DNA from: Thalassobium sp.
Lineage (GTDB): Bacteria > Pseudomonadota > Gammaproteobacteria > Pseudomonadales > Oceanobacteraceae
Direction of reading: 5' to 3'
DNA: 64,000 nucleotides
Assembly: GCA_002733205.1 (NCBI GenBank)
Contig: NVUW01000001.1
Location: 620,001 to 684,000, forward strand
This document shows positions 39,525 through 49,990 of this stretch, piece after piece. Both the position numbers and the translations under genes were made by a program. The notes beneath the pieces were generated by a model. That model saw only the letters and a list, made by a program, of their open reading frames with translations. It had not been told where the DNA came from and did no database searches. Within the stretch, counting starts at the first letter, position 1, and the number at the start of each line of letters is the position of its first letter.

Positions 39525-41813
39525 TTGCTGAATAACTTAAATTCCCGTGCCTCGGTCTGGGTTCTGCCGCTTGCGATTTTTGTTCTGACTTTGCTGCTGC
39601 TTACGTTTGCAGTCCAGAGCTGGTTTGTCAGCCGCAGTGTATTTGATAACGAAATTGCGCATATTAATCGTGTCGCCTTGCAGAACTCGCGTTCTGTAAT
39701 GATTGCGCGGCGTGACGCATTTAATCTTCTTGGACAAGAGCTACTGGCACTGAATGCACTCAATGAGCCTGAGACCGGGCGGGATCTTCTGGAAAAAGTC
39801 GCCTTTTTTACACCAGGTGTTGTCAGTCTTGGTCTCGCCCGCACCGATGGTACTCTGGTGCTTTACAGCAAACCCGGTGAATCTCACAGCAGCGGCATAA
39901 CGTTGCCTAATCTGCAGCAGCAGTCTTCCCAATTATTTCGTCACGCTCTGGATTCGGAGGATGTGGTCACCGGCCCTCCGCTATGGCAAAACAGCAGTCG
40001 TGAATGGATGCTGCCGCTGTTTTATGCGTTCCGCGATCCATATAGCGGCGACGTTGCCGGAGTATTGACCGGGCTGGTGCGTTTGCAGGATCGCCTGGCT
40101 CGCTGGGATGGCGTTGATCTGGGAGATGACACGTCGGTGGTCGTGGTCAGTTCCGATGGCGTGCCACGTTACGCCGTGCCGGTCTTTAACGCCTATGACA
40201 GTCAGTCCGGCCGCCAGTTTATGAAAGACCTGATGCAACAAATTAAAGCGTCTGGCGATGATGAAGGTTGGCTGGTCAGCGACTGGAATGAGGGGCGTAG
40301 CCGCACAGCTTATCGTGTGCATTTTTCCCGCATCGGGGACGACCTGTTCAATCTGGTGGTGCGTCCGCAATATTCGCTCTGGTTGGCCTGGCGTGGCCGG
40401 ATTGAGCCGGCATTAATGGCCTTCTTTGCATTGTTGTTGGTCAGTATCGGCGTGCATCGCATTGTGCTTCGCCAGCAGCGGCTCTATCAGCAAAGTCTTC
40501 TGTTTCAGGCACATCATGATCCTCTGACCGGGCTGCTGAATCGTGCACGCTTGCTTCATCTGATGAAAGAGAGCATGGCGGAAGATCCGGAGGTCGCGTT
40601 CTCTCTGTTGATCATCGACCTGGATTACTTTAACCGCATTAATGACCAGCATGGCCATGCTATTGGCGATGCGCTGTTAAAACTGGTACCGCAGCGTCTG
40701 CAAAGTATTTTGTCGCCGGGTGACTGGCTGGCGCGACAAGGCGGAGACGAATTTCTGGTCGTATTCCGTAATGAGCTGAGCTTCCGTGGCTGGGATGTTC
40801 TGACTCAGGCGGTTAAAGCAGCACTGGAAGAAGAATTTGAAATTCAGAACCGGATTGTTTCGGTTTCAGCCAGTATCGGTGTGGCGAATTTTCCTCGTGA
40901 TGCCATTGACCCTAATGACCTGCTGGGTAAAGCCAATGCCGCTTTATATCAGGCGAAAGGCGACGGCCGTAATTGCATCGTTCATTATTCCGATGATATC
41001 GCCGCGGTCAGTCGCCGCAGCAAAGAACTGGAGCGCCAGTTGGATGGTTGCTGGCAGCGTAACGAAATGCAGGTGCATTATCAGCCGCAAATTGATTGCC
41101 GCAGCGGCGCTTTGATTGGTGCAGAAGCGTTGGTGCGCTGGAACAATGCTGCGTTAGGTAATGTCAGTCCGGCAGAATTTATTCCGGTCGCGGAAGCCAT
41201 TGGTGCTGTGCGCCAGATTGACCGGTTTGTTATGGCCGAGGCCTGCGCTTTTATTCATGATATTTCCCGGCAGTTTTCCCGTCCGTTTCGCATATCGATT
41301 AATTTATCGCCGGAGCATTTACTTGACCCGGCCATGATCGCTGAAGTAACAGAATTAATCCGGCGTTACGATCTGGAGCCGCAGCAGTTGGTTCTGGAGA
41401 TTACAGAAACCGCGGTATTAAATGATTTTGAACGGGCAGCTCAACAGGTATCTCAACTGCGCGAATTAGGCGTGGGTGTGTCGGTGGATGATTTTGGCAC
41501 CGGCTATTCTTCGCTGTCTTATATTCATAAATTACCGGTCACAGAAATTAAAATAGATCGTTCATTTGTTGATCAGATTGCCACTGATTTACATGATCGT
41601 GCACTGACCAGTGCTGTGATTGCGATGGGTAAGCGGCTGCATCTTGAAGTGGTTGCTGAAGGTGTGGAAACCGCTAACCAATGGCAGATTTTGCTCGAAC
41701 AGCATTGTGATACGCTGCAGGGTTTTTATATTGCCAAACCCATGGCGGCCGCAGACTTCGTACAATTTGTGGAAAATTATAACCAAGAGCCGCAGATGAT
41801 TGCCCTGCGTTAG
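39525..41813 (+). CDS. Membrane-bound GGDEF-EAL cyclic-di-GMP enzyme with periplasmic sensor
   Basis: A 762-residue protein: membrane helix ~12-34, a periplasmic region of ~250 residues resembling a double-PAS (dCache-like) sensor, a second helix near 295-318, then GGDEF (GGDEF motif near 405) and EAL (GAEALVRW near 531, VLEITET, VDDFGTGYSSL near 655, KIDRSFV) domains. Both signature motifs are intact, so cyclase and phosphodiesterase activity are both possible. The product-inhibition I-site RXXD five residues before GGDEF is replaced by SPGD, so feedback inhibition is probably lost. It starts with TTG at 39525 behind a G-rich site (GGGG). It converges with the flavodoxin-like gene. Confidence 0.9.
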   Translation: MLNNLNSRASVWVLPLAIFVLTLLLLTFAVQSWFVSRSVFDNEIAHINRVALQNSRSVMIARRDAFNLLGQELLALNALNEPETGRDLLEKVAFFTPGVVSLGLARTDGTLVLYSKPGESHSSGITLPNLQQQSSQLFRHALDSEDVVTGPPLWQNSSREWMLPLFYAFRDPYSGDVAGVLTGLVRLQDRLARWDGVDLGDDTSVVVVSSDGVPRYAVPVFNAYDSQSGRQFMKDLMQQIKASGDDEGWLVSDWNEGRSRTAYRVHFSRIGDDLFNLVVRPQYSLWLAWRGRIEPALMAFFALLLVSIGVHRIVLRQQRLYQQSLLFQAHHDPLTGLLNRARLLHLMKESMAEDPEVAFSLLIIDLDYFNRINDQHGHAIGDALLKLVPQRLQSILSPGDWLARQGGDEFLVVFRNELSFRGWDVLTQAVKAALEEEFEIQNRIVSVSASIGVANFPRDAIDPNDLLGKANAALYQAKGDGRNCIVHYSDDIAAVSRRSKELERQLDGCWQRNEMQVHYQPQIDCRSGALIGAEALVRWNNAALGNVSPAEFIPVAEAIGAVRQIDRFVMAEACAFIHDISRQFSRPFRISINLSPEHLLDPAMIAEVTELIRRYDLEPQQLVLEITETAVLNDFERAAQQVSQLRELGVGVSVDDFGTGYSSLSYIHKLPVTEIKIDRSFVDQIATDLHDRALTSAVIAMGKRLHLEVVAEGVETANQWQILLEQHCDTLQGFYIAKPMAAADFVQFVENYNQEPQMIALR

Positions 41814-41823
41814 TAGTAATTTT

Positions 41824-42285
41824 TCAGATAATACCGCTGTCTGTCCCTGCGGCCATTGCGCCGCATAATTCTTCGCATTGCTGCAAAAAATCTTCCTGCC
41901 AGTCGCCACGTAAAATCAGAGGTTCCTGAACCCAGCGCCAGCGTAAGCCGGTTGTAATGGTTTCTAATGCTCGCTTTGTGCCCGTACCGTCATGGCCGGC
42001 ACGAATGATTGCGGTACAGGGTTTACCCTGAGTCTGCTCCAGGCAGGGGTAGTACACCCGGTCGAAATAATCTTTTAATGCGCCGCTCATGTAACCGAGA
42101 TTTTCCGGCGTAATTAAAATAATGGCATCGGCCTGTAGTGTGTCCGATGCGTCGGCCTGAAACGCAGTGCGCACGATTAATTGGCTGTTCTCTGTTTCTG
42201 CTGCTTTAAAGCCTGCTTCGCAGGCCTGCAGTAGTCGCACCGTGTTGGGTGAGGGCGTGTGGGCAACCATCAAAAGTGTTTTCAT
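41824..42285 (-). CDS. Flavodoxin-like / NADPH-dependent FMN reductase-type protein
   Basis: A 153-residue protein of the flavodoxin fold. [18 protein letters not shown] holds the FMN phosphate loop (TPSPNT), and [22 protein letters not shown] is the second flavin-binding loop typical of flavodoxin-like oxidoreductases. The redox partner and substrate are unknown. The start is the ATG at 42285; an in-frame TTG at 42294 has no advantage. It is 41 bp downstream of the phosphotransacylase gene on the same strand. Confidence 0.78.
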   Translation of the reverse strand: MKTLLMVAHTPSPNTVRLLQACEAGFKAAETENSQLIVRTAFQADASDTLQADAIILITPENLGYMSGALKDYFDRVYYPCLEQTQGKPCTAIIRAGHDGTGTKRALETITTGLRWRWVQEPLILRGDWQEDFLQQCEELCGAMAAGTDSGII

Positions 42286-42326
42286 TGAATACAACCTGTT
42301 GAGTTGCCCGCAGTATAGCGTTGTGG

Positions 42327-43280
42327 CTATACCAAAGGCAGCGCTGCAGCCTGGGCAAGAGCGCAGGATAATAAGCGGCCAGCCATCTTCTCTGCACGGC
42401 TGGTCAGCATAATGGGAACCCGTGCGCCCATTAAAATACCGGCTGCCTGAGCACCGCCTAAATAAATCAATTGTTTGGCCAGAATGTTGCCGGACTCCAG
42501 ATCGGGTGCAATCAGAATGTCGGCGTCGCCAGCAACCGGAGAGTCAATGCCCTTGCTGTTCGCCGCTTCCAGATTAATGGCATTGTCGAACGCCAGTGGT
42601 CCGTCTAATAAACCGCCGGTAATTTGTTTGCGGTCGGCCATTTTGCATAAGGCTGCAGCGTCAATGGTGCTGGGGATGTCCGGATTGATTTTTTCGACGG
42701 CGCTTAAAATCGCGACTTTGGGCAGACTGACGCCCATGGCCTGTGCCAGTTGTATGGCGTTGCACACAATGTCTTTTTTAACACGCAAATCCGGATGAAT
42801 ATTAATGGCCGCGTCGCTCATAAACAGCGCTTTGGGGTAAGAGGGTACGTCCAGATAATACACGTGGCTGATCCGGCGCTCGGTGCGGATGCCATTGGTT
42901 TTATGCAATACCGCTCCTAATAATTCGTCGGTCGATAAGCTGCCTTTCATCAGCGCGCGGACTTCACCACTGCGCACCAGGCTGACGGCTAACTCGGCCG
43001 CTTCATGGCTGTGTTCGGTGTTGCGGATATCAATATCACTCAGGTCGATGTCGCACTGGGCCGCACATTCACGGATTTTATGCTCCGGTCCGACCAGAAT
43101 CGCGTTCATCATGCCCAGCCGGTGAGCGGCGAGCGCTCCGCTTAACGAGTCTTCTGTTACCGGATGCACGACGGCGGTTGGTAATGCCGGGCGCAGCAGC
43201 GACCGCTCAAATAAGCGGCGCATGTGCGGATGGTTGGCGGTGGCCGTTAATATCTCTTCCCTGATCAGATCAGCGCTCAT
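42327..43280 (-). CDS. Phosphate acetyl/butyryltransferase family protein
   Basis: About 317 residues of the phosphotransacylase domain that exchanges the CoA of an acyl-CoA for phosphate. Typical stretches are [52 protein letters not shown] and [16 protein letters not shown]. There is no N-terminal enoyl-CoA hydratase (MaoC-like) or DRTGG domain, so it is the short Ptb/Pta form. It starts 10 bp after the Usp gene (AAGGAA site; ATG at 43280 or 43283), so the two are co-expressed. No acetate or butyrate kinase is beside it in this window, so the fate of the acyl phosphate is open. Confidence 0.85.
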   Translation of the reverse strand: MSADLIREEILTATANHPHMRRLFERSLLRPALPTAVVHPVTEDSLSGALAAHRLGMMNAILVGPEHKIRECAAQCDIDLSDIDIRNTEHSHEAAELAVSLVRSGEVRALMKGSLSTDELLGAVLHKTNGIRTERRISHVYYLDVPSYPKALFMSDAAINIHPDLRVKKDIVCNAIQLAQAMGVSLPKVAILSAVEKINPDIPSTIDAAALCKMADRKQITGGLLDGPLAFDNAINLEAANSKGIDSPVAGDADILIAPDLESGNILAKQLIYLGGAQAAGILMGARVPIMLTSRAEKMAGRLLSCALAQAAALPLV

Positions 43281-43290
43281 CATTGATTCC

Positions 43291-44214
43291 TTAGTCAGCG
43301 TCAGGTTTAACACCATCGGATGGTTTTATGACAATTACGTCACAGGCGACTTTATCGACCAATAATTCGGCGGTATTTCCGATCAGGACGCCGGCGATAC
43401 CTTCGCGGCCAACGGTACCCACGACGACAACGTCGGCATCAATATCCTTGGCAATACCGGCGATGACGGTATCGGCGTCACCTTCGCCAATATGCACATG
43501 ATCAGGCTGAATATTGTATTTACGTGCCAGTGCCGCACAGGCTTCTTCGTGTTGTTCGGTGATGTATTTCTGGATGTCGTCCGGCGCGGTCACTTCCGGC
43601 ACCATGGCAAAGGCCACTGCAACCAGTGGGTAAGAATTGGCCAGGTGCAGGTCGGTATCAAAGTGATCTGATAAATGCTCGGCAAACGACAGAATATTAT
43701 CGTTGATAATCTGATGGCCGGTGTCACCGGAGGTGGCGTCTACCGAAGCCAGTACGCGGTTATGTGTCCAGGGTTTAGCGGATTTCACCAGCATCACCGG
43801 AGCCGGGCAGTGGCGCAGCAGATTCCAATCGGTATGGGTGAAAATGCGGTCAAGCAGGCTGTGTGGCTGAGTACCCTTAATAACCAGGTCAAAATCTTTA
43901 TGACGCATGGATTCGATAACGGCATCGTGCAGGTGTTTTTGCCAATGAACTTCAGCACTGATGTTGATGCTGTTTTCCCCTTCAGGCAGGAAACTGTTGA
44001 GCCATTTTTCAGATTTATCAACGAGTGCCTGTTTAACCCTTGTACGGGTTTCCTGATCCAGAGAAGAGTCGTCTTCGCAGTAGGCTTCGTAAGTGTTGGT
44101 TAGCAGGGTAAGGTCAGCTTCCAGTGAGCGCGCTAACCACAGTGCGCGGTCAAGGGCGATCTGTTCCGGATGTTCGTTATCCAGTACGACCAGAATATGA
44201 TTGATGTCCAGCAT
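43291..44214 (-). CDS. Tandem universal stress protein (UspE-like)
   Basis: A 307-residue protein with two Usp domains: one from ILVVLDNEHPEQIALDRAL to about residue 140, the other to the end, where VVVGTVGREGIAGVLIGNTAELLVDKVACDVIVIKP carries the GX2GX9G(S/T)-type nucleotide loop. UspE-type proteins affect stress survival, adhesion and motility. The start at 44214 is set by a strong AAGGAGAAGG site; the frame is open to 44238. It heads an operon with the phosphotransacylase, suggesting a link between stress state and acyl-phosphate or CoA pools. Confidence 0.88.
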   Translation of the reverse strand: MLDINHILVVLDNEHPEQIALDRALWLARSLEADLTLLTNTYEAYCEDDSSLDQETRTRVKQALVDKSEKWLNSFLPEGENSINISAEVHWQKHLHDAVIESMRHKDFDLVIKGTQPHSLLDRIFTHTDWNLLRHCPAPVMLVKSAKPWTHNRVLASVDATSGDTGHQIINDNILSFAEHLSDHFDTDLHLANSYPLVAVAFAMVPEVTAPDDIQKYITEQHEEACAALARKYNIQPDHVHIGEGDADTVIAGIAKDIDADVVVVGTVGREGIAGVLIGNTAELLVDKVACDVIVIKPSDGVKPDAD

Positions 44215-44311
44215 GGCCTTCTCCTTAAAATTGTTCATCCGGCAGTGGAATACCTTAACACTAACGCTTCACGCCCCGTGTGGTCTTGTTTTGTGTCATC
44301 TTGTTTTGAGT

Positions 44312-45217
44312 TTAATGAGCGGCAATGGCAGGTTGGTTTTCTCCCGGTGCCTGTAATATATCGATCAACGCGCGGGCGGCATTACTGAGGGTGCGGTGAC
44401 GCAAATGAATTAATCCCAGTTGGCGACGTATCGGGGTGGATGGCCAGGGCAGGCGTACTAACTGTTCGTCGAGCATGCTGTGCGGCAGCAGACTCCAGCC
44501 CATGCCAACCGATACCATCATTTTGATCGTTTCCAGATAGTTGGTGGGCATCGGTGCATGCAGGCTGAGACCGGCCTGACGGAAGACCCGCTCCAGCAAC
44601 TGGAAAGTAATGGTATCGGGCTCCGGCAGAATGGCCGGTGCCTGTGCCAGATCCTGCAGGCTTAGCTGTGCAATAGTTGCCAGCGGATGATCCGGCGCGC
44701 AGACGCAGACCATCTCATCCTGCCACAGAGGCAGCGCTTCAATACCGTCCGGCACTTGCTCGCTGCTGGGTTCCAGAGTTGTCAGGGCCAGTTCGACCTG
44801 GCGCAGGTTTACTGCATGGTACGCACGTTCTGAGCCCATAAAACTCAGATTCAACTGAGCAGACGGATAGCGGCTGACAAACTGGCGTAACACTGGCGGC
44901 AACCGGTGCAGGCCAATGTGGTGGCTGGTCGCCAATGACAGCACACCGCTGACTTCTCCCCCCAGATTCATCAGCCGCAGTTCGGTGTCGGCCACCAGGT
45001 CCAGAATTTGCCGGGCTTTAGGCTGTAGCGCATGGCCGGCTTCGGTCAGGCTGATGGTGCGGTTATGGCGATCGAATAATGCACTGCCCAGTTGTTGCTC
45101 AAGCAGTTGAATGCGTTTACTGACCGCCGATTGAGTCAGGTGCAGTTGCTCGGCCGCCAGCGAAAACGAGCGCTGCTCGGCGACGGCAAGAAAGGCTTTG
45201 AGTGCCTGAGTATCCAT
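44312..45217 (-). CDS. LysR-family regulator divergent from leuC
   Basis: A 301-residue LysR-type regulator: N-terminal winged HTH (ALKAFLAVAEQRSFSLAAEQLHLTQSAVSKRI) and a C-terminal co-inducer-binding domain. The start is the ATG at 45217 (MDTQALKAF); longer starts to 45259 run into the leuC control region. It is divergent from leuC by 147 bp, an arrangement also seen in Pseudomonas, so regulation of leuCD is likely. The co-inducer is unknown. Confidence 0.88.
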   Translation of the reverse strand: MDTQALKAFLAVAEQRSFSLAAEQLHLTQSAVSKRIQLLEQQLGSALFDRHNRTISLTEAGHALQPKARQILDLVADTELRLMNLGGEVSGVLSLATSHHIGLHRLPPVLRQFVSRYPSAQLNLSFMGSERAYHAVNLRQVELALTTLEPSSEQVPDGIEALPLWQDEMVCVCAPDHPLATIAQLSLQDLAQAPAILPEPDTITFQLLERVFRQAGLSLHAPMPTNYLETIKMMVSVGMGWSLLPHSMLDEQLVRLPWPSTPIRRQLGLIHLRHRTLSNAARALIDILQAPGENQPAIAAH

Positions 45218-45257
45218 CAATAAAGTCCTGATCATGTTCTGGTGGTTATCGGTTTGC

Positions 45258-45272
45258 ATTCCTAAAAGGAAT
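45258..45272. promoter_or_regulatory. Candidate LysR-type operator upstream of leuC
   Basis: ATTCCT-AAA-AGGAAT is a perfect 15 bp dyad in the LysR-leuC divergent gap. It lies about 65 bases before the start point expected from the leuC promoter, the usual position of a LysR recognition site. Confidence 0.5.
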
Positions 45273-45294
45273 TCAAACTAGAAATAATATGAAT

Positions 45295-45322
45295 TTGAGT
45301 TGTTTAACAGAAGGCGTATCCT
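45295..45322 (+). promoter_or_regulatory. Probable leuC promoter
   Basis: TTGAGT (45295-45300) and TATCCT (45317-45322) are 16 bases apart, about 43 bases before the leuC ATG. The -10 box is a weak match, as in activator-dependent promoters. Confidence 0.45.
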
Positions 45323-45364
45323 TAGGCAATACCAAAAACATCCCTGATGAGAGAGGACATCCCG

Positions 45365-46783
45365 ATGGCTGGGAAAACCCTGTATGACAAATTGTGGGAG
45401 CAGCACGTTGTTAAAGAACGTGATGACGGCACCGCGTTAATTTATATCGACCGTCAGTTGCTGCACGAAGTAACGTCACCGCAGGCCTTCGAAGGTCTGC
45501 GCATTGCCGGACGTAAGCCGTGGCGACTGGATGCCAACCTGGCAACGCCGGATCACAACGTGCCGACCACGCCGGTTGAGCGTGAATCGGGCATCGACGG
45601 CATTCAGGATCCGGTATCACGTATTCAGGTAAGGACGCTGGATGAAAACTGCGATGAGTTTGGTATCACTGAATTCAAAATGCAGGACAAACGTCAGGGC
45701 ATCGTGCACGTAGTTGGGCCGGAGCAGGGCGCAACGTTGCCGGGCATGACGGTGGTGTGTGGCGACTCTCATACCGCTACGCACGGAGCGTTTGCCGCGC
45801 TTGCGCATGGTATTGGTACCTCTGAAGTGGAGCACGTACTGGCAACCCAGTGTCTGATTCAGCGCAAGATGAAAAACCTGCTGATTAAAGTGGAAGGCGA
45901 CCTCGGTGCCGGTATCACCGGTAAAGACGTGGTCCTGCATATCATTGGTGTTATCGGTACCGCCGGTGGTAATGGCTGTGCGATGGAATTTGGTGGTTCG
46001 GCGATCCGTTCACTGAGCATGGAAGCGCGCATGACCATGTGCAACATGGCCATTGAAGCTGGTGCCCGTGTTGGCATGGTGGGCTTTGATGACATCACGG
46101 CTGAATACGTAAAAGGCCGTCCTTATGCACCCAAAGCCGATCAGTGGGAGCAGGCGCTGGCCGTCTGGAAAGATCTGGTGTCCGACGAGGATGCGGTATT
46201 CGACAAAGTGGTCGAAATCCGTGCGGAAGACATCAAACCACAGGTTACCTGGGGTACGTCGCCGGAAATGGTGACCACCATCGACGGTACTGTGCCAACG
46301 CTGGATGATGCCGCCGATGAAGTTGAACGCTCCGGTTTTGAGCGTGCTTATCAGTACATGGGTCTGAAGCCAGGGCAGAAAATCACCGATATCCAATTAG
46401 ATCGTGTGTTTATCGGCTCCTGCACCAACTCCCGTATCGAAGATTTGCGTGCTGCGGCTGATGTCGCCAGGGGGCGTAAGGTGGCGGGCAGTGTGAAGCA
46501 GGCTCTGGTCGTTCCGGGCTCCGGTCTGGTGAAAGCACAAGCGGAAGCGGAAGGGCTGGATAAAATCTTTGTTGAAGCCGGTTTTGAATGGCGTGAGCCA
46601 GGCTGTTCTATGTGTCTGGCAATGAATGCCGACAAGCTGGGTAGCGGCGAACATTGTGCGTCGACGTCTAACCGTAACTTCGAGGGTCGTCAGGGGTATG
46701 GCGGTCGTACTCACCTGGTGAGTCCGGCGATGGCGGCAGCAGCGGCAATTGCCGGTCACTTTGTTGATGTGCGTGAGTTTTAA
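45365..46783 (+). CDS. leuC: 3-isopropylmalate dehydratase large subunit
   Basis: A 472-residue aconitase-family subunit that, with LeuD, isomerises 2- to 3-isopropylmalate in leucine synthesis. [21 protein letters not shown] is conserved, and the three 4Fe-4S ligands are in [11 protein letters not shown] and [27 protein letters not shown] C-terminal sequence is also present. The start is the ATG at 45365 with GAGAGG upstream; an in-frame start 18 bases earlier is less likely. leuD follows after 11 bp. Confidence 0.97.
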   Translation: MAGKTLYDKLWEQHVVKERDDGTALIYIDRQLLHEVTSPQAFEGLRIAGRKPWRLDANLATPDHNVPTTPVERESGIDGIQDPVSRIQVRTLDENCDEFGITEFKMQDKRQGIVHVVGPEQGATLPGMTVVCGDSHTATHGAFAALAHGIGTSEVEHVLATQCLIQRKMKNLLIKVEGDLGAGITGKDVVLHIIGVIGTAGGNGCAMEFGGSAIRSLSMEARMTMCNMAIEAGARVGMVGFDDITAEYVKGRPYAPKADQWEQALAVWKDLVSDEDAVFDKVVEIRAEDIKPQVTWGTSPEMVTTIDGTVPTLDDAADEVERSGFERAYQYMGLKPGQKITDIQLDRVFIGSCTNSRIEDLRAAADVARGRKVAGSVKQALVVPGSGLVKAQAEAEGLDKIFVEAGFEWREPGCSMCLAMNADKLGSGEHCASTSNRNFEGRQGYGGRTHLVSPAMAAAAAIAGHFVDVREF

Positions 46784-46794
46784 GGGGAGCGAAG

Positions 46795-47433
46795 ATGAAA
46801 CCATTTACCGTACACAAGGGTATTGCTGCCCCGATGGATCGTGCCAATATCGATACCGATATGATCATTCCCAAGCAGTTTCTGAAATCCATCAAACGCA
46901 GTGGCTTTGGCCCGAATCTGTTTGATGAGCTGCGCTATCTGGACGAAGGTCAGCCGGATGCGGATAACTCCGGACGTCCGCTGAATCCGGACTTCGTACT
47001 TAACCAGCCGCGTTATCAGGGTGCGTCTGTGCTGCTGGCGCGGGAAAACTTTGGTTGCGGTTCCAGCCGTGAACATGCGCCGTGGGCGCTGGAAGATTTC
47101 GGTTTCCGTGCGATCATTGCACCGAGCTATGCCGATATTTTCTTTAACAACAGCTTTAAGAACGGCCTGTTGCCGATCGTGCTTGATGACGCAACGGTCG
47201 ACCGTTTATTCAAAGCTGTCGCGGCGAATGAAGGTTATGAGCTGACCATCGATCTGGCGCAGCAGAAAGTGATTACCCCGGATGGCGAAGAAATCCCATT
47301 CGAGGTGGATGCGTTCCGTAAACACTGCCTGCTCAATGGTCTGGATGACATTGGTCTGACGCTGCAGGATGCGGATGATATCCGCGCTTATGAAGCGAAT
47401 CGCCGCCAACAGTCGCCCTGGCTTTTTTCCTGA
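46795..47433 (+). CDS. leuD: 3-isopropylmalate dehydratase small subunit
   Basis: A 212-residue swivelling subunit that pairs with Leu[19 protein letters not shown] is the family N-terminus, and [16 protein letters not shown] contributes active-site residues. A GGGGAG ribosome site precedes it. A perfect palindrome with a T run separates it from leuB. Confidence 0.97.
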   Translation: MKPFTVHKGIAAPMDRANIDTDMIIPKQFLKSIKRSGFGPNLFDELRYLDEGQPDADNSGRPLNPDFVLNQPRYQGASVLLARENFGCGSSREHAPWALEDFGFRAIIAPSYADIFFNNSFKNGLLPIVLDDATVDRLFKAVAANEGYELTIDLAQQKVITPDGEEIPFEVDAFRKHCLLNGLDDIGLTLQDADDIRAYEANRRQQSPWLFS

Positions 47434-47479
47434 AGTCAGCAGCGTATCTGTCTGTACTGATGCGCTGAGAATACTTTTC

Positions 47480-47508
47480 AGCCGGACGCGCGCGTCCGGC
47501 TATTTTTA
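47480..47508 (+). terminator. Hairpin terminator or attenuator between leuD and leuB
   Basis: A perfect 22 bp palindrome (arms AGCCGGACGCG / CGCGTCCGGCT) is followed by ATTTTTATT. It would reduce leuB and asd transcription relative to leuCD. Confidence 0.75.
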
Positions 47509-47522
47509 TTGAGAATTTAAAC

Positions 47523-48608
47523 ATGTCTAAAAACATTCTGATTTTGCCGGGTGATGGCATTGGTCCTGAAATCGTTGCCGAAGCCGTTAAGGTGCTGGAC
47601 GTTGTTAATCAACGCTTTGCCCTTGATCTGAATATGGAGCACGCGCTGGTGGGTGGTGCGGCTTATGATGAGTTCGGCACGCCGCTGCCTGACGTAACCA
47701 TGGATAAAGCCCGTGCCGCAGATGCGATTCTGTTGGGTGCGGTGGGTGGTCCTAAGTGGGATAACCTGGAAGATCGCGAATTGCGTCCGGAAAAAGGCCT
47801 GCTGGGTCTGCGCTCTGGTCTGGAGTTGTTCGGTAACCTGCGTCCGGCGATTCTGTATCCGCAGCTGGCGGATGCTTCGAGCCTGAAACCTGAAGTGGTT
47901 TCTGGTCTGGATATTCTGATTGTTCGTGAACTGACCGGTGGTATTTACTTCGGTAAGCCACGCGGTATCCGCACGCTGGAAAACGGCGAGCGCGAAGGTT
48001 ACAACACCTACGTGTACAACGAATCAGAAATCCGCCGTATCGCTAAGGTCGCGTTTGAATCGGCGCAGAAACGCGGTAAAAAACTTTGCTCTGTCGATAA
48101 AGCCAACGTGCTGGAAGTAACCGTGCTGTGGCGCGAAATCATGAACGAAGTGGCAAAAGACTACCCGGATGTCGAGCTGTCACATATGTACGTCGATAAT
48201 GCTGCCATGCAGCTGGTGCGCGCACCAAAGCAGTTTGATGTGATGGTCACTGGCAACATGTTTGGTGATATTCTGTCGGATGCCGCCGCAATGCTGACCG
48301 GTTCGATTGGCATGTTGCCATCGGCGTCTCTGGATAAGAACAACAAGGGTATGTATGAGCCTTGTCATGGTTCTGCTCCGGATATCGCCGGTCAGGGTAT
48401 CGCGAATCCGCTGGCAACCATTTTGTCGGCGGCAATGATGCTGCGTTATTCTCTCGATCAGGCCGCAGCGGCCGATGCGATTGAACTGGCAGTGAGTAAA
48501 GTACTCGATAAAGGTCTGCGTACCGGCGACATCTTCTCCGCGGGTATGACCAAAGTAAGTACTAAAGAAATGGGTGAGGCAGTCGTAGCTGCCCTGCAAG
48601 AGGTTTAA
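47523..48608 (+). CDS. leuB: 3-isopropylmalate dehydrogenase
   Basis: A 361-residue NAD-dependent dehydrogenase that converts 3-isopropylmalate to the 2-oxo acid in leucine synthesis. [19 protein letters not shown] is the N-terminal motif, [13 protein letters not shown] binds substrate, and [18 protein letters not shown] with [11 protein letters not shown] is the dehydrogenase signature with metal-binding Asp residues. [14 protein letters not shown] also matches. asd starts two bases after its stop. Confidence 0.97.
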   Translation: MSKNILILPGDGIGPEIVAEAVKVLDVVNQRFALDLNMEHALVGGAAYDEFGTPLPDVTMDKARAADAILLGAVGGPKWDNLEDRELRPEKGLLGLRSGLELFGNLRPAILYPQLADASSLKPEVVSGLDILIVRELTGGIYFGKPRGIRTLENGEREGYNTYVYNESEIRRIAKVAFESAQKRGKKLCSVDKANVLEVTVLWREIMNEVAKDYPDVELSHMYVDNAAMQLVRAPKQFDVMVTGNMFGDILSDAAAMLTGSIGMLPSASLDKNNKGMYEPCHGSAPDIAGQGIANPLATILSAAMMLRYSLDQAAAADAIELAVSKVLDKGLRTGDIFSAGMTKVSTKEMGEAVVAALQEV

Positions 48609-48610
48609 AA

Positions 48611-49735
48611 ATGGCTTTGCAAAAAGTAGGTTTGGTAGGCTGGCGCGGCATGGTGGGATCTGTGCTGATGCAACGTATGCAGGAAGAAGGTGACTTCGAT
48701 CTGATTCAGCCGGTGTTTTTTACCACCTCGCAAAAAGGGCAGGCCGCGCCGCAATTTGGCGGAAAAGATTGCGGTTTGCTCGAAGACGCATTCGATATTG
48801 AGGCCTTAAAGGCACTGGAAGTAATCATTACCTGTCAGGGGGGTGATTACACCAAAGAAGTTTATCCAAAGCTGCGTGCTGCGGGCTGGAATGGTTACTG
48901 GATTGATGCTGCGTCTTCACTGCGTATGGCGGACGACGCTATTATTGTGCTCGACCCGGTTAACCTGAACGTGATCGAAAACGGCATTAAAACAGGCATC
49001 AAGACCTATGTTGGCGGTAACTGTACCGTCAGCCTGATGCTGCTGGCGTTGGGTGGTCTGTTTGAAAAAGGGCTGGTGGAGTGGGTTGCTCCGCAGACCT
49101 ATCAGGCAGCATCCGGTGCCGGTGCGCAGAATATGCGTGAGCTGATCAGTCAGATGGGTGCCATTCACGCTAACGTGAAAGATAAACTCGATAATCCGGC
49201 TTCCGCCATCCTGGAGATTGACCAGCAGGTTGCTGAATTCATCCGCAGTGATGACTATCCGAAAGCCCAGTTTGGTGCGCCACTGGCCGGCAGCCTGATT
49301 CCTTACATTGATTCGCAGCTGGCCACGGGTCAGAGTCGTGAAGAATGGAAGGCTCAGGTTGAAGCCAACAAAATTATGGGTACATCGGCTGCGCCGGTTC
49401 CGGTTGATGGTCTCTGCGTGCGTGTCGGCGCGATGCGTTGTCACAGTCAGGCGATCACCATCAAACTGAAGCAGGATTTGCCTGTTGCTGAAATCGAACA
49501 GATTCTGGCGGCCCATAACGATTGGGTTAAAGTGATTCCGAACGAGCGTGACGCCAGTATGCAGGAGCTTACGCCAGCCAAAGTGACCGGTACGCTGAGT
49601 ATTCCGGTCGGCCGTATCCGCAAGCTGACCATGGGGCCTGAGTACATTTCAGCCTTTACCGTGGGCGATCAGTTGTTGTGGGGCGCGGCTGAGCCACTGC
49701 GCAGAATGTTGCGCATTTTGTTGAAGAATGCCTGA
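48611..49735 (+). CDS. asd: Aspartate-semialdehyde dehydrogenase
   Basis: A 374-residue enzyme that reduces aspartyl phosphate on the way to lysine, threonine, methionine and diaminopimelate. [18 protein letters not shown] binds NADP, Cys138 in [11 protein letters not shown] is the nucleophile, and the [13 protein letters not shown] block near residue 275 holds the catalytic His. The WRGMVGSVL form marks the gram-negative Asd class. It is coupled to leuB by 2 bp and ends with a terminator. Confidence 0.97.
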   Translation: MALQKVGLVGWRGMVGSVLMQRMQEEGDFDLIQPVFFTTSQKGQAAPQFGGKDCGLLEDAFDIEALKALEVIITCQGGDYTKEVYPKLRAAGWNGYWIDAASSLRMADDAIIVLDPVNLNVIENGIKTGIKTYVGGNCTVSLMLLALGGLFEKGLVEWVAPQTYQAASGAGAQNMRELISQMGAIHANVKDKLDNPASAILEIDQQVAEFIRSDDYPKAQFGAPLAGSLIPYIDSQLATGQSREEWKAQVEANKIMGTSAAPVPVDGLCVRVGAMRCHSQAITIKLKQDLPVAEIEQILAAHNDWVKVIPNERDASMQELTPAKVTGTLSIPVGRIRKLTMGPEYISAFTVGDQLLWGAAEPLRRMLRILLKNA

Positions 49736-49748
49736 TTTGGCCGATTAG

Positions 49749-49773
49749 AAACGGGGCTCTGGCCCCGTTTTTT
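49749..49773 (+). terminator. Terminator after asd
   Basis: AAACGGGGC and GCCCCGTTT pair around a TCTG loop and run into six T residues. Confidence 0.92.
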
Positions 49774-49990
49774 CATTTATTTTCTCCAAAGTGTGACCTA
49801 ACTCTTTCTTTCCTATCGTATTTGTTTTGGTGCCAGAGGCCAAAAGATTGCGTAATCCCGTTTTATATTTGATACTTACGCCGCTTATGAACGGAATCTA
49901 TAAGTAAGCTGGGTCAGGAATATCTCGACGAAATTGTTTTTCGATACTATACGGGGCGAATAATCGCCGTATGACAACAAGGAAGCACCA

